In this document: positions 1-10,945 of the stretch, one piece after another | How the letters are laid out: every line of letters starts with the position of its first letter | How positions within the stretch are numbered: position 1 is the stretch's first letter | Origin: Achromobacter insolitus | GTDB lineage: Bacteria; Pseudomonadota; Gammaproteobacteria; Burkholderiales; Burkholderiaceae_B | Direction: 5' to 3' | Length of the DNA stretch: 64,000 bases | Assembly (NCBI RefSeq): GCF_002209555.1 | Contig: NZ_NJIF01000002.1 | Coordinates: forward strand, 434,001-498,000 | Made by a program: the position numbers and the translations under genes | The notes under the pieces: model-generated | The model's input: the letters and a program-made list of their open reading frames with translations, nothing else | The model's database searches: none | What the model was told of the DNA's origin: nothing

Positions 1-333
1 CGCGCCGTTGTCCACGGTGGCCTGGTGCAGGCGCTCTTGCGAAACGCGGTGGTAGCCCAGGCCCTGGCTCATGATCGCCACCAGGCAGGCGTAACCCAGC
101 ACGTCCACGCGCGCGTCGGACAACTCCTGCGCGCAACGGTCGGACTCGCGGTCCATCGAAGCCAGTTCCGCAGCCGTCACCTGTTTCATGCGCATGCGGC
201 TGGAGTGAAACGTGAAGCGCTCGGGCGCGATGGTCTCGCGCAGGCGCAACATGGCCGGGATTTCCGTTTCCATGGTGGTGTTGGAACTGGGCACGATCTG
301 GCCGATGCGCAGGGCGCGGGGAGATGTGGTCAT
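1..333 (-). CDS. maiA: Maleate cis-trans isomerase / Asp-Glu racemase family protein, 5' part only
   Basis: The first 111 codons lie in the window; the 3' end runs off the left edge. The start is the ATG at 333, with GAGGAG about 8 bases upstream. The protein opens with RIGQIVPSSNTTMETEIP, which matches maleate isomerases (MaiA/NicF), cytoplasmic cofactor-free enzymes converting maleate to fumarate in nicotinate and maleate breakdown. The Cys at residue 83, in the stretch YACLVAIMSQG, is in the place of the first catalytic cysteine of the Asp/Glu racemase fold. The second cysteine lies outside the window. A LysR regulator is divergent at 570 and probably controls this gene. A related arylmalonate-decarboxylase-type enzyme cannot be excluded from the N-terminus alone. 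Confidence 0.78.
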   Translation of the reverse strand, partial: MTTSPRALRIGQIVPSSNTTMETEIPAMLRLRETIAPERFTFHSSRMRMKQVTAAELASMDRESDRCAQELSDARVDVLGYACLVAIMSQGLGYHRVSQERLHQATVDNGA

Positions 334-511
334 GGCGATGCTCCTCGGAAGGCGTAAGAGGGCCGGCTCGCCGCGGTGCGCGGGCAGCCAGCTGCGAAAT
401 GCGGGTATCAGCCGGGGCCAGTGCCTGCGACGGCACGCGCTTGTCTTGTTGCAGGGTCCCCGGATGTTGTCGTGTGCGCTATTGGCAAGACTTATTCTGG
501 TCGCCGGGAAC

Positions 512-559
512 GATATTTTCCAATATAGTTTTTATCTGGTTTGATATCTTTTCCAAATA
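512..559. promoter_or_regulatory. Direct repeat between divergent maiA-like gene and LysR gene; candidate LysR operator
   Basis: Two similar AT-rich blocks occur: GATATTTTCCAATATA at 512-527 and GATATCTTTTCCAAATA at 543-559. They start 31 bases apart, about three helical turns, just upstream of the LysR start at 570. LysR regulators typically bind paired sites of this kind in the divergent promoter they share with their target. Binding is inferred from position and repetition only. Confidence 0.4.
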
Positions 560-569
560 ACTGGCCGCC

Positions 570-1451
570 ATGGAAATCCGCCAACTCCGTTATTTCGCCG
601 TGCTGGCCGAAGAGCTGAACTTCACCCGGGCCGCGGCGCGCCTGCATATTTCGCAACCGCCGCTCAGCCTGCAGATCGCGCAACTGGAGCGCGAACTCGA
701 GGTCAAGCTGTTCGACCGCAACAACCGTCGCGTAACCCTGACCGAGGCCGGCGAAGCCTTCCTGAACGACGTGCGCGCGCTGCTCACCAGCCTGAAAGAC
801 GCTACCGTGCGTGCCCGCGCCGTGGACCAGGGCCTGGCCGGCCGCATCGAGGTCGGCCTGTCCGGTTCGCACTTCATGGGCCCCGTGCCGGCGCTGATCG
901 CCCGCTACAAAGCCTCCCATCCCCAGGTCTCGGTCCTGCTCAACGAAATGAACCCCGCCGCGCAACTGGACGCGCTGCGTGGGCACCGCATCGACGTCAG
1001 CATCTCCCGCACCGCCGTCGACGACGAGGAACTGCAGTCCATCCCCCTATGGCCCGATCCCGTCGTGGCCGTGCTCCCCAAGGGCCATACTCTGGCGACA
1101 CGCAAGCGGCTGGAACTGAGCGACCTTGCGGGCGACGCTTTCGTCATGCTGCGCCAGGACACCTCCGCGTTTGCCCGAGCTCTGGCCCAGACCTGCGCCC
1201 GCGCTGGCGTGACCCTGTCAGTCGCGCAAACGGTCGCCGAAGTCCCGGCGCAACTGGCCTTGGTTGCCGCAGGCTTGGGGGTGGCCCTGGTCCCGCGCTC
1301 CACGTGCCGCCACACTACCGACCGCATTGCCGTCTGCACGCTGCCCGCCGACATCGCCCGCGCCATGGTCTACGCCGTGACCCGTCGGCAAGGACGTAGA
1401 CGAGCGCTGGATACATTCCTGCAAACCGCCGCGCAAATGAAGGAGGCATGA
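570..1451 (+). CDS. LysR-type transcriptional regulator (BenM/CatR-like)
   Basis: This 293-residue protein is a normal length for the family. The N-terminal winged helix-turn-helix is intact (MEIRQLRYFAVLAEELNFTR, then ARLHISQPPLSLQIAQLE, residues 1-60), and residues about 90-290 form the periplasmic-binding-protein-like effector domain. It starts at the ATG at 570 without an obvious Shine-Dalgarno sequence. It is divergent from the maleate-isomerase-type gene, so the likely role is an activator responding to maleate or a related aromatic-pathway acid. The effector is an inference from that neighbour. Confidence 0.85.
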   Translation: MEIRQLRYFAVLAEELNFTRAAARLHISQPPLSLQIAQLERELEVKLFDRNNRRVTLTEAGEAFLNDVRALLTSLKDATVRARAVDQGLAGRIEVGLSGSHFMGPVPALIARYKASHPQVSVLLNEMNPAAQLDALRGHRIDVSISRTAVDDEELQSIPLWPDPVVAVLPKGHTLATRKRLELSDLAGDAFVMLRQDTSAFARALAQTCARAGVTLSVAQTVAEVPAQLALVAAGLGVALVPRSTCRHTTDRIAVCTLPADIARAMVYAVTRRQGRRRALDTFLQTAAQMKEA

Positions 1452-1550
1452 TGGCAACCGCGCAGCGTCCTCCGAAACTGCAAGACATTGCGTAAGCCCC
1501 CAAAGGCCGCCCGCGCGGCCGGCCGGGGGCGGGCCGCCGTGCCGGACGGA

Positions 1551-1583
1551 CCAAGAAAAAAGGGCCGCCCAAAGACGGACCCT
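1551..1583 (-). terminator. Probable terminator of the M61 peptidase gene
   Basis: On the minus strand, an imperfect stem (AGGGTCCG pairing with CGGCCCT across a short loop) is followed by a run of six T. It lies just past the stop of the M61 gene and between two convergent genes. Confidence 0.5.
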
Positions 1584-1601
1584 CCCAAAAAACCCGCAAT
1601 C

Positions 1602-3380
1602 TCAACTCGTCAACACACAATCCAACGCCTCCGGCGCACCCAACCGCACCCGGAACTCTCGCAACTCATCCCGCCGGAACACATGCACGGTCACGCGATC
1701 CCCCGCCCGGTACTGCGCCAACAGCAGTTCCAGCCCGGCCGGCGCATCCACCCGCAAGCCATCCACCGCCACCAGCACATCCCCGGCCGACAATCCACCC
1801 TTGTGCCCCGCACCGCCTTCCAGCACCGTGGCCAGCACCAGCGATTCTCCCTGCTTGCGCGTACGCACATCCAGTGAAGGAATATTGGCCGTGGGCTTCC
1901 ATTGCAGCTTGATGCCCTGGGGCTCCAGCAGTTCCGCCAAAGGCACATCCGCGGTCCCGTAGGCGTGGCGCGCGATAAAGCGGCGCGTGTCCACGCCCGT
2001 GGCTTCCAGAATCAGCGCCGGCAGTCCATCCTCCGGCAACCCTTGCGGCTTGCCCTGGTAGAAGTCACGCCCATAGCGGCTCCACAGCAGACGCATCACG
2101 TCGTCCAGCGAGCGCGCGCCGTCCGTTTCCCGGCGGATCAGCAGATCCAGTCCCAACGCCACCAGCGCGCCCTTGGTGTAATAGCTGACCAGGGAGTTCG
2201 GCGAGTTTTCGTCCTGCTTGTAATAGCGAGTCCAGGCGTCGAAGGAACTCTCCGCCACCGATTGTTTCTTGCGGCCCGGCGTGCGCGCGACGCTGGTGAT
2301 GGTCTTGGCGAGCAGGCGCAGGTAGTCGGGTTGCGTGATCGCGCCCGAACGCAGCAGCAGCAGATCGTCGTAATAAGACGTGAATCCTTCGAACACCCAC
2401 AGCAGCCGCGTCAGGTCGGGTTGCGAAAGATCGTAGGGAACAAAGGCTTCGGGCTTGATCCGCTTGACGTTCCACGTATGGAAATACTCGTGGCTCACCA
2501 GGCCCAGAAAGCCGCGGTAGCCTTCGCCCTGACCCTGTTGGCCGATCACGGGCAGGTCCTTGCGGGCGGTCATCAGCGCCGTGCTGGCACGATGCTCCAG
2601 TCCGCCATAGCCGTCGCCCGTGACCATGGTCATGAATACGTAGCGGTCTGAACTGTCCAGGAAGGGGGCGCGCTTGCTGCGCGGCTCGAAGAATGCGATC
2701 TGGGTTTCGCAGATCTTGCGCACGTCTTCGGTGATGCGGGCCAGGTCCAGATTGGGCGCGACCCCGGTGAACACCAGTTCGTGCTCGGCGCCGTGCGCCA
2801 CAAAGCGCGACACCTGGGGCGTGCCCATTTCCACCGGATGGTCGATCAGCGCGTCGTAGTCCGGTGCCAGATAAAGCCCGAAGCCGTGACGGCGGGCGGC
2901 GCCCTTGTGGCCGCGGGCTTCCGGCAGGCTGGTATAGACCTTCCAGTCTGGAGTCGAGCGTGGCGGTGCCAGGTCTATCAGGCAGGGCAGATGGTCCTGG
3001 CCGTGTACGCGCAGGAACACGCTGGTGCCGTTGAAGAAGCCGTGGGTTTCATCCAGATGCGCGCCGCGCACCGACAGGTCCCAGGCGTAAACCTCATACT
3101 CCACGCGCAGCGGACCCTCGCAGGGCGCGGCTTGCCAGGTGTGGTTGTCGATCTTGTCGACAGGCACGCGTCGCGTGCCCGAATGGGCCGTCAGCGATTC
3201 AATCTGGCGGGAGAAATCCCGGATCAGGTAGCTGCCCGGAATCCAGGCCGGCAGCGACAGGCGCTGACCGTCGGGGGAGGGGGCTGCGATGCTTAGGGTT
3301 ATCCGGTAGCGGTGTCCGGCCGGATCGTGGGGCGCAAGGCGGTAAAGTAGCGGCAGAGCGTTGTCTTTTTCCATGGCCAT
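1602..3380 (-). CDS. M61 family metallopeptidase (glycyl aminopeptidase type) with PDZ domain
   Basis: A 592-residue zinc peptidase. The zinc site HEYFH lies near residues 296-300, followed by TWNVKRIKP, the usual M61 context. The downstream EGFTSYYDD supplies the third zinc ligand. The stretch [13 protein letters not shown] before it is also typical. A PDZ domain occupies roughly residues 490-580 ([17 protein letters not shown]). No clear signal peptide is visible, so a cytoplasmic location is likely. The family includes aminopeptidases preferring N-terminal Gly or Ala. ATGs at 3380 and 3374 are both possible starts. The gene is divergent from the enoyl-CoA hydratase at 3412, leaving about 30 bp for both promoters. 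Confidence 0.9.
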   Translation of the reverse strand: MAMEKDNALPLLYRLAPHDPAGHRYRITLSIAAPSPDGQRLSLPAWIPGSYLIRDFSRQIESLTAHSGTRRVPVDKIDNHTWQAAPCEGPLRVEYEVYAWDLSVRGAHLDETHGFFNGTSVFLRVHGQDHLPCLIDLAPPRSTPDWKVYTSLPEARGHKGAARRHGFGLYLAPDYDALIDHPVEMGTPQVSRFVAHGAEHELVFTGVAPNLDLARITEDVRKICETQIAFFEPRSKRAPFLDSSDRYVFMTMVTGDGYGGLEHRASTALMTARKDLPVIGQQGQGEGYRGFLGLVSHEYFHTWNVKRIKPEAFVPYDLSQPDLTRLLWVFEGFTSYYDDLLLLRSGAITQPDYLRLLAKTITSVARTPGRKKQSVAESSFDAWTRYYKQDENSPNSLVSYYTKGALVALGLDLLIRRETDGARSLDDVMRLLWSRYGRDFYQGKPQGLPEDGLPALILEATGVDTRRFIARHAYGTADVPLAELLEPQGIKLQWKPTANIPSLDVRTRKQGESLVLATVLEGGAGHKGGLSAGDVLVAVDGLRVDAPAGLELLLAQYRAGDRVTVHVFRRDELREFRVRLGAPEALDCVLTS

Positions 3381-3411
3381 ATCTTACTTTCATACTTCTT
3401 CGGAGACATCA

Positions 3412-4188
3412 ATGAGCGAGTCGTTTGTGCTGGTCGAAACCCGGGGCCGCGTCGGCCTGCTGACGCTGAACCGCCCCAAGGCCCTGAACGCCTTGAACGA
3501 TCAACTGATGAATGAGCTCGGCGCGGCGCTGCTGGCGTTTGAAGCCGACGCCGATATCGGCGCCGTCGTCATCACCGGCAGCGAAAAGGCCTTCGCCGCC
3601 GGCGCCGACATCGGCGCCATGAAAGACTGGTCCTACATGGATGTGTATGGCAGCGAATACATCACGCGCAACTGGGAAACGCTCAAGCGCATCAGGAAGC
3701 CCGTGATCGCCGCCGTGGCCGGGTACGCCCTGGGTGGCGGCTGCGAACTGGCCATGATGTGCGACATCATCATCGCCGCCGATACCGCCAAGTTCGGCCA
3801 GCCCGAAATCAAGCTGGGCGTGATCCCGGGCGCCGGCGGCACCCAGCGCCTGCCGCGCGCGGTGGGCAAGGCCAAGGCCATGGATCTGGCGTTGACCGCT
3901 CGCATGATGGGCGCCGAGGAAGCGGAACGCGCGGGCCTCGTGTCGCGCGTGGTCGCGGCCGACAAACTCATGGAAGAGGCCATGGACGCGGCCACCGTCA
4001 TCGCCTCGATGTCGCTGCCGTCGGTCATGATGGCCAAGGAATGCGTCAACCGCGCATTCGAGGGTTCGCTGAACGAGGGCCTGCTGTTCGAGCGCCGCGT
4101 GTTCCATTCGCTGTTCGCCACGGAAGACCAGAAGGAAGGGATGGCCGCTTTCACCGAAAAGCGCAAACCGGACTTCAAACACCGTTAA
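3412..4188 (+). CDS. Enoyl-CoA hydratase (crotonase)
   Basis: A 258-residue crotonase-fold enzyme adding water to 2-trans-enoyl-CoA in beta-oxidation or phenylacetyl-CoA breakdown. The start is the ATG at 3412, preceded by GGAGA; a longer in-frame extension from 3361 would overlap the divergent peptidase gene and is not preferred. The oxyanion-hole segment [11 protein letters not shown] and both catalytic glutamates are present ([15 protein letters not shown] and [19 protein letters not shown]). It therefore looks fully active, unlike the two crotonase paralogues at 38.0-39.6 kb. It ends before a strong terminator and appears monocistronic. Confidence 0.92.
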   Translation: MSESFVLVETRGRVGLLTLNRPKALNALNDQLMNELGAALLAFEADADIGAVVITGSEKAFAAGADIGAMKDWSYMDVYGSEYITRNWETLKRIRKPVIAAVAGYALGGGCELAMMCDIIIAADTAKFGQPEIKLGVIPGAGGTQRLPRAVGKAKAMDLALTARMMGAEEAERAGLVSRVVAADKLMEEAMDAATVIASMSLPSVMMAKECVNRAFEGSLNEGLLFERRVFHSLFATEDQKEGMAAFTEKRKPDFKHR

Positions 4189-4237
4189 TCCTTGTTACGC
4201 CCGGGTCCGCTGCCCGGGCGACTCTGGATTTGCCCCG

Positions 4238-4265
4238 CGCGCCCTGCCAGGGCGCGTTTTCTTTT
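4238..4265 (+). terminator. Rho-independent terminator after enoyl-CoA hydratase gene
   Basis: The G/C stem CGCGCCCTG / CAGGGCGCG at 4238-4256 is followed by TTTTCTTTT. It sits about 50 bp after the stop at 4188. Confidence 0.8.
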
Positions 4266-4440
4266 GCGCGACCCCTCGCCCGGGCGTTGCGCCTTGAAAC
4301 GGTTCGGCAGCACCTTGTTGCAGTGTTCGGTCCTATCCTGAAAAAGCGTCACCTCGAGGTGCCGCGCCAGAGAGGCTTGCCCGAACTGGCAAGTCCGGCG
4401 CGGCGGCTCGCTTGCAGACAAAATCAATAAGGAGCCTTGC

Positions 4441-5991
4441 ATGCGTACATCTATCGCTACCCGCCGGTGGTCCGCCGCGGTCCTTGCCGGTGCGCTGAGC
4501 GCCTGCTTCCTGAGCGCCGCCCAGGCGCAATCGCCGCGTCCGTCCCTGCGCCTGGTGTCCGAGACGCCGTACCCGGCGGCCTCCGCGCCCGCGCCGCAGA
4601 TGAGCGAGCAAGAGCTGCGCGACATCGCCATCGACGCCTATGTCTACGCCTATCCGATGGTCCTGATGGAATTGGCCCGCCGCAAGGCGACGGCCGTGCA
4701 GACGCCGCTGGATGGCAAGGCGCCGGTCAATCAGTTCGGCCACAAGGCCGCCTTCCCCGATCCGCGCGCGGGCGACACGCCCTGGCCCAGCGCCGACGCG
4801 TTGTATTCCAGTCTGTGGTTTGACGTGTCGCGCGCGCCGCTGATCGTGAACCTGCCCGCGACCGGCGACCGCTATATAGTGTTGTCGGCGCTGGACATGT
4901 GGAGCGACGTGTTCGCCTCGCGCGGCACGCGGACCAATGGCAATGGCGCCCAGTCGTTCGTGATCGTCGGTCCGGGCTGGCAGGGCAGCGTGCCGCCCGG
5001 CATGGACGTGATCCATAGCCCCACCGCCACCGGCTGGCTGATCGGCTGGACCCAGGCGGGCGGTCCGCAGGACTATGCGGCCGTGAACCAGATCCAGGCC
5101 GGCATGACCGCCAGCCCGCTGGCTGCAACCGTCACGACCCGGCCCGCCGGCATGCGCAATTCCCGTAGCGCCTATCCGCAGACCGGGCCTGGCGTCGGCT
5201 CGGCGCCGATCGGCAGCGACCTGCCGCCGCCCATGCCCGTGACCGTGCCCGACGGCACGCCGGCCGAACAGGCCGCCGGCATGGACGCAGCCTCGTTCTT
5301 CACGCTGTTCTTCGACGTGCTGCGCAACAACCCGCCGCACGCCAATGACACGCCGATCCTGGACCGCATGCGTCGCATCGGCCTGGATGGCCGGCAGCCT
5401 TTTTCCTACGGCCGCCTGAGCCCGGCAGTGCAGCAGGCCCTGACGCAGGCGCAGCCGCTGGCGGGCCGGCGCATCGCCGACGGAGTGTCGCGCCTGGGCA
5501 CGCCCATGAACGGCTGGAGCACGGTCCTGTCGGGGATCGGCACCTATGGCACGGACTACACGCGCCGCGCCGCCATTGCCTACGCAGGCCTGGGCGCGCC
5601 CACGCCCGAGGATGTGCTGTATCCGGTGACCGTGTCGGATTCCAAGGGCCGCGCGCTGAACTCCAATGAGGACTACGTGCTGCATTTCGACAAGGGGCAA
5701 CTGCCGCCGGCCAATGCTTTCTGGTCGCTGCACGTCTACGACGAAAAGCACGGCTTCGCCGACAATCCGGCCAACCGCTATGTGCTGCGCAGCACCGACG
5801 GCCTGAAGTACAACGCCGACGGTTCGCTGGATATCTACATCCAGCGCCGCGATCCCGGCGAGCGCAAACGCTCGAACTGGATCGCCTCGCCTGCCGCCGA
5901 TGCACCATTCCTGCTCAGCATGCGTCTGTATTCGCCCCAGGACACGGCGCTGGACGGCCAGTGGGCGCCGCCGCCGGTCAAGGAAGATTGA
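4441..5991 (+). CDS. Exported DUF1254/DUF1214 domain protein
   Basis: A 516-residue protein with a clear Sec signal peptide (arginine-rich start, hydrophobic core, cleavage likely after AAQAQ near residue 30). It has AAGGAG a few bases before the ATG. After export the DUF1254 domain spans roughly residues 55-190 (DAYVYAYPMVLMELARRKAT) and the DUF1214 domain the C-terminal 120 residues (PANAFWSLHVYDEKHGFADNPANRY). The two domains commonly occur together in periplasmic or outer-membrane-associated proteins of proteobacteria. Their biochemical role is not established. It is flanked by terminators on both sides, so it is a single-gene unit. Confidence 0.85.
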   Translation: MRTSIATRRWSAAVLAGALSACFLSAAQAQSPRPSLRLVSETPYPAASAPAPQMSEQELRDIAIDAYVYAYPMVLMELARRKATAVQTPLDGKAPVNQFGHKAAFPDPRAGDTPWPSADALYSSLWFDVSRAPLIVNLPATGDRYIVLSALDMWSDVFASRGTRTNGNGAQSFVIVGPGWQGSVPPGMDVIHSPTATGWLIGWTQAGGPQDYAAVNQIQAGMTASPLAATVTTRPAGMRNSRSAYPQTGPGVGSAPIGSDLPPPMPVTVPDGTPAEQAAGMDAASFFTLFFDVLRNNPPHANDTPILDRMRRIGLDGRQPFSYGRLSPAVQQALTQAQPLAGRRIADGVSRLGTPMNGWSTVLSGIGTYGTDYTRRAAIAYAGLGAPTPEDVLYPVTVSDSKGRALNSNEDYVLHFDKGQLPPANAFWSLHVYDEKHGFADNPANRYVLRSTDGLKYNADGSLDIYIQRRDPGERKRSNWIASPAADAPFLLSMRLYSPQDTALDGQWAPPPVKED

Positions 5992-6012
5992 TCCCGTTTT
6001 GATGGTAAAAAG

Positions 6013-6040
6013 CGCGGCCTCCATTGCGGAGGCCGCGTTG
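6013..6040 (+). terminator. Hairpin after the DUF1254 gene, probable terminator
   Basis: Perfect 10-bp stem CGCGGCCTCC / GGAGGCCGCG (6013-6022 and 6028-6037) with a 5-base loop, followed by only two T. The stem is strong but the T tract is poor. Confidence 0.6.
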
Positions 6041-6142
6041 CATCGCGCAGGGTGTGCGCAGCAGGCCGCGCAAGCTGATTCGCGTCCCTAATTTCGTTCC
6101 AACCAAGCGTTGTTTGCACCTTACAAACGGCCGAAAGTTCAT

Positions 6143-6172
6143 TTGCTAGGGTAAAAAGAATCACGCTATACT
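6143..6172 (+). promoter_or_regulatory. Probable sigma70 promoter of the atp operon
   Basis: TTGCTA (6143-6148) and TATACT (6167-6172) are separated by 18 bases, in a locally AT-rich stretch between a terminator and atpI. It is the best promoter-like match upstream of the operon. The transcription start would fall near 6180. Confidence 0.6.
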
Positions 6173-6374
6173 CTGCGGGTTTGACGCTTGCGGGATAAGA
6201 ACACGTAGCGGCTGACAAGTAGCGGGTGGCGCATTGAAAATGCTTTTGGAATCAATGCGAAAGCCAGTGCAAGAGCACGGCACGCCGGCTATGGGAGGCA
6301 GCTACGGGCAGCAGCTACAGGCAGCAAGGCAGCGCCGGTTCTGATAGGGGCAAGAAGCAAAGCGAGGAAGTTTG

Positions 6375-6875
6375 ATGCAACAGAACTCCATGCAGCAGGA
6401 AGTGCGGCAGGGTCCGGTTGAAGGTCACGGTCATAGGCAAGCAGTGTTTGACCACGACATGACGGATAAAGTTCTGGTTCTCAGTGACGCGGATCGCGTG
6501 GCGCTGGATGCTCAAGCAAGCCGCGGGCTCCTGTTGGCATTGGCAGCGCAAGGTGCCATGGGGCTCGCAGCAGCAGTGATTGCGGGGGTTGTCGGAGGGG
6601 CGGCGGCGGGTTGGTCGGCGCTGGCGGGGGCGGGAGCGTATTTCATTCCCAATGCGTTGTTCGCATTGCGCCTTGCTGTCAGCGTACGGACCGGTAAAGC
6701 CAGTCCCTTTACCTTTCTCTCTGGTGAGTTGATCAAGTTGTTCGCAACGGCATTGCTGTTGTGGCTGCTTTCGCGTGTGGCGCAGGATAGCCTCGTATGG
6801 CCTGCCGTGCTGCTCGGTCTGATACTCACCTTGAAGGGATATCTCCTGCTCATGATGTTCCGCAAGTTGTCATAG
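6375..6875 (+). CDS. atpI: ATP synthase subunit I
   Basis: A 166-residue membrane protein with several hydrophobic segments from about residue 50 onward. AtpI is not part of the mature ATPase. It is thought to help assemble the c-ring. The start is taken as the ATG at 6375, with GAGGAAG upstream; a TTG immediately before it is in frame but less likely. It is the first gene of the atp operon and sits 84 bp before atpB, the standard order. Sequence conservation of AtpI is low in general, so the call relies largely on position and topology. Confidence 0.85.
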   Translation: MQQNSMQQEVRQGPVEGHGHRQAVFDHDMTDKVLVLSDADRVALDAQASRGLLLALAAQGAMGLAAAVIAGVVGGAAAGWSALAGAGAYFIPNALFALRLAVSVRTGKASPFTFLSGELIKLFATALLLWLLSRVAQDSLVWPAVLLGLILTLKGYLLLMMFRKLS

Positions 6876-6947
6876 CGCCGAGCAGGTTTGCGGCAAACGA
6901 AATCGTGGAATCGTCCGGTTCGCAAGGGCCGGGCATACAGCAAATAG

Positions 6948-7841
<894 letters not shown>

Positions 7842-7853
7842 TCCCCCGAATTT

Positions 7854-7881
7854 CCCGCGCTGGCCATCCGGCCAGCACGGG
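7854..7881 (+). other. mRNA hairpin between atpB and atpE, followed by T-rich translation enhancer-like sequence
   Basis: GCTGGCC / GGCCAGC (7859-7865 and 7870-7876) forms a 7-bp stem, extended outward by CCCG/CGGG. It lies 12 bases after the atpB stop. From about 7910 to 7945 the sequence is T-rich and ends in AAGGAG before the atpE ATG. The layout resembles the translation-enhancing atpE initiation region described in E. coli; the functional equivalence is inferred. Confidence 0.55.
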
Positions 7882-7932
7882 ATAGCAAGATTATCTTGCA
7901 TTGAGCAGTACCCCTTATTTTTCAATTTTTGA

Positions 7933-8202
<270 letters not shown>

Positions 8203-8209
8203 GGCACCG

Positions 8210-8229
8210 CCCGCCGGCGAAAAGGCGGG
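8210..8229 (+). other. mRNA hairpin between atpE and atpF
   Basis: CCCGCC / GGCGGG (8210-8215 and 8224-8229) forms a 6-bp G/C stem with an 8-base loop, 7 bases after the atpE stop and without a T tract. It is more likely a stability or processing element than a terminator, because the operon continues. Confidence 0.45.
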
Positions 8230-8346
8230 TCATGACGCTGGCGGCGATGCGGGTGCAAGCTCCGTCGCCGCCAAGCAAAGTATCGAGTGCTCCGTGACGC
8301 CCCTTTCCGGGTGCGGTCGGAGCCGCAAGGTGTTAAAGGAACGACC

Positions 8347-8817
8347 GTGAATCTGAACGCGACGATCATTTTCCAGATGCTCGTGTTCTTCGTTCTGGGC
8401 TGGTTCACGATGAAATTCGTGTGGCCTCCCCTGACGAAGGCGATGGACGAGCGCCGCCAGAAAATCGCCGACGGCCTGGCCGCCGCCGAGAAGGGTAAAG
8501 CCGATCTGGCTCAAGCCCAGGCGCGCGTTAGTCTGATCGAGGCTTCTGCCAAGTCCGAAAACCACGCCCGCATCATCGAGGCCGAGAAGCAAGCCGCCTC
8601 CCTGATCGAGCAGGCCCGCCGTGAAGCGGAAGCCGAGCGCGCCCGTATCGTGGCTCAGGCTGCCCAGGATGCCGCGCAGGAAGTCCAGCGCGCCCGCGAC
8701 CTGCTGCGCGACGACGTCGCTGCGCTGGCCGTCAAGGGTGCTGAACAGATCCTCAAGCGCGAGGTTGACGCCCGCGCACACGCCGAGCTGCTGAACCAGC
8801 TCCGCGCGCAGCTTTAA
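8347..8817 (+). CDS. atpF: F0F1 ATP synthase subunit b
   Basis: A 156-residue peripheral-stalk subunit, the usual length. One N-terminal membrane helix ([19 protein letters not shown]) is followed by a long charged alpha-helical region rich in Ala, Glu, Lys and Arg that dimerises and reaches F1. The start is a GTG at 8347 with AAAGGA 6 bases upstream. A further in-frame start at 8287 would add 20 non-homologous residues and is rejected. Confidence 0.96.
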   Translation: MNLNATIIFQMLVFFVLGWFTMKFVWPPLTKAMDERRQKIADGLAAAEKGKADLAQAQARVSLIEASAKSENHARIIEAEKQAASLIEQARREAEAERARIVAQAAQDAAQEVQRARDLLRDDVAALAVKGAEQILKREVDARAHAELLNQLRAQL

Positions 8818-8829
8818 TCCGGGACCGTC

Positions 8830-9369
8830 ATGGCTGAACTTTCCACTGTTGCCCGGCCCTACGCTGAAGCGCTCTTCAGCGCGGCATGCGACGACAAGGC
8901 CGGCTTGCCGGCCTGGTCCGACCTGGTCAGCGAACTGTCGCAGGTCGCCTCCAACCCCGATGTGCGCGAGGCCATGGCCGACCCGCGTCTGGGCGACAAG
9001 CAGCGCGTCGAGCTGTTCTCCGGCCTGGTAAAGGCCGAACTGCCTCAAGCCGCCCGCAATTTCATCGAGCTGCTGGTCGAAAACGACCGGCTGCTGCTGC
9101 TGCCCGACATCGCCACGCAATTCGCGGCGCTGCGGAATCGTCACGACGGCACGGCGCAGGCGGAAATCACCAGCGCGTTCGAGTTGAGCGATGCCCAGGT
9201 CAAAGAGCTGGTTACCGCGCTCGAACAAAAATTCGGCCTCAAGCTCAAGCCCAGCGTCACCGTTGATCCGTCGCTGATCGGCGGCGTGCGCGTGGCCGTC
9301 GGTGACCAGGTGCTCGATACTTCCGTACAAGCCCAATTGGCCCGCATGCGCGATCAGCTCGCCGCTTAA
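8830..9369 (+). CDS. atpH: F0F1 ATP synthase subunit delta
   Basis: A 179-residue protein linking the peripheral stalk to the top of F1. The N-terminal helical domain begins [19 protein letters not shown], the family hallmark, and the C-terminal end carries the conserved [23 protein letters not shown]. It begins 12 bp after atpF and ends 28 bp before atpA. Confidence 0.97.
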   Translation: MAELSTVARPYAEALFSAACDDKAGLPAWSDLVSELSQVASNPDVREAMADPRLGDKQRVELFSGLVKAELPQAARNFIELLVENDRLLLLPDIATQFAALRNRHDGTAQAEITSAFELSDAQVKELVTALEQKFGLKLKPSVTVDPSLIGGVRVAVGDQVLDTSVQAQLARMRDQLAA

Positions 9370-9397
9370 GGCAACTAACAGGATTCCAGGAGTCAAT

Positions 9398-10939
9398 ATG
9401 CAACTCAATCCCTCCGAGATCAGCGAACTGCTCAAGAGCCGCATCGAGGGCCTGGGCGCTTCGGCTGATGTCCGTACTCAGGGCACCGTCGTGTCCGTGA
9501 CCGACGGTATTACCCGCATCCACGGCTTGTCCGACGTGATGCAGGGCGAAATGCTCGAATTCCCCAACAACGTTTTCGGTCTGGCGCTCAACCTCGAGCG
9601 TGATTCCGTCGGCGCCGTTATTCTCGGCGACTACACGGGCGTTTCCGAAGGCGACCAGGTCAAGACGACCGGCCGCATTCTGGAAGTCCCGGTCGGTCCG
9701 GAACTGAAGGGCCGCGTGGTCAACACGCTGGGCGAGCCGATCGACGGCAAGGGCCCGGTCAATGCCAAGGCTACCGACATCATCGAAAAAGTGGCGCCTG
9801 GCGTTATCGCCCGCCGCTCGGTGTCGCAGCCGCTGCAAACCGGCATCAAGGCTATCGACTCGATGGTTCCCATCGGCCGTGGCCAGCGCGAACTGATCAT
9901 TGGCGACCGCCAGACCGGCAAGACCGCCGTCGCTGTCGACACCATCATCAGCCAGAAGGGCAAGGGCGTCACCTGCGTGTACGTCGCTATCGGCCAGAAG
10001 GCTTCCACGATCAACAACGTGGTCCGCAAGCTGGAAGAGCACGGCGCGATGGAATACACCATCGTCGTGGCCGCTTCGGCCTCCGACTCGGCCGCCATGC
10101 AGTACCTGGCCGCCTACGCCGGCTGCACGATGGGCGAATACTTCCGCGATCGTGGCGAAGACGCCCTGATCGTCTATGACGACCTGACCAAGCAAGCCTG
10201 GGCCTACCGCCAGGTCTCGCTGCTGCTGCGCCGTCCGCCGGGCCGCGAAGCCTACCCGGGCGACGTGTTCTACCTGCACTCGCGCCTGCTGGAACGCGCT
10301 GCCCGCGTGAACGAAGAGTACGTCGAGAAGTTCACCGAAGGCGCCGTCAAGGGCAAGACCGGCTCGCTGACCGCGCTGCCGATCATCGAAACCCAGGCTG
10401 GCGACGTTTCGGCCTTCGTTCCGACCAACGTGATCTCGATCACCGACGGCCAGATCTTCCTGGAAACCGACCTGTTCAACGCCGGTGTCCGTCCCGCTAT
10501 CAACGCCGGTATCTCGGTGTCGCGTGTGGGTGGCGCTGCTCAGACCAAGGTCGTCAAGAAGCTGTCCGGCGGTATCCGTACCGACTTGGCGCAGTATCGT
10601 GAACTGGCCGCCTTCGCGCAGTTTGCTTCCGACCTGGACGACGCGACCCGTCGCCAGCTGGAACGCGGCAAGCGCGTGGTGGAACTGCTCAAGCAGCCCC
10701 AGTACCAGCCGCTGCAAGTGTGGGAACTGGCCGTCACGCTGTACACGGTCAACAACGGCTACCTGGATGAAGTGGACGTGGCCCAAGTGCTGTCGTTCGA
10801 GAAGTCGCTGAAGGATCAACTGAAGGCCAAGCATGCGGCCCTGATCCAGCGCATCGAAGACACCAAGGAACTGTCCAAGGATGACGAAGCCGAATTGGCC
10901 GCCGCCATCCAGGAATTCAAGAAGCACGGTGCTTTTTAA
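9398..10939 (+). CDS. atpA: F0F1 ATP synthase subunit alpha
   Basis: A 513-residue non-catalytic F1 nucleotide-binding subunit. The Walker A motif GDRQTGKTA lies near residues 170-178. The arginine finger region and the conserved stretch [17 protein letters not shown] are present. The start is the ATG at 9398, preceded by CCAGGAGT; an upstream in-frame extension to 9302 overlaps atpH and is rejected. Confidence 0.99.
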   Translation: MQLNPSEISELLKSRIEGLGASADVRTQGTVVSVTDGITRIHGLSDVMQGEMLEFPNNVFGLALNLERDSVGAVILGDYTGVSEGDQVKTTGRILEVPVGPELKGRVVNTLGEPIDGKGPVNAKATDIIEKVAPGVIARRSVSQPLQTGIKAIDSMVPIGRGQRELIIGDRQTGKTAVAVDTIISQKGKGVTCVYVAIGQKASTINNVVRKLEEHGAMEYTIVVAASASDSAAMQYLAAYAGCTMGEYFRDRGEDALIVYDDLTKQAWAYRQVSLLLRRPPGREAYPGDVFYLHSRLLERAARVNEEYVEKFTEGAVKGKTGSLTALPIIETQAGDVSAFVPTNVISITDGQIFLETDLFNAGVRPAINAGISVSRVGGAAQTKVVKKLSGGIRTDLAQYRELAAFAQFASDLDDATRRQLERGKRVVELLKQPQYQPLQVWELAVTLYTVNNGYLDEVDVAQVLSFEKSLKDQLKAKHAALIQRIEDTKELSKDDEAELAAAIQEFKKHGAF

Positions 10940-10945
10940 GAAAGT

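Larger units (their letters stand above)
5992..6374 (+). other. 383-bp intergenic region: upstream terminator, atp promoter and long atp leader
   Basis: The region holds the DUF1254 hairpin at 6013-6037 and a sigma70-type promoter at 6143-6172. It is followed by a leader of about 195 bases before atpI. The leader ends with several GGCAGC-type short repeats (about 6295-6333). No open reading frame with good coding character was seen. Confidence 0.6.

Noticed and set aside
4333-6024. A 563-codon minus-strand open frame opposite the DUF1254 gene
   Set aside because: The plus strand carries a protein with signal peptide, two known domains and a good ribosome site. The minus frame is Arg/Gly/His-rich without motifs.
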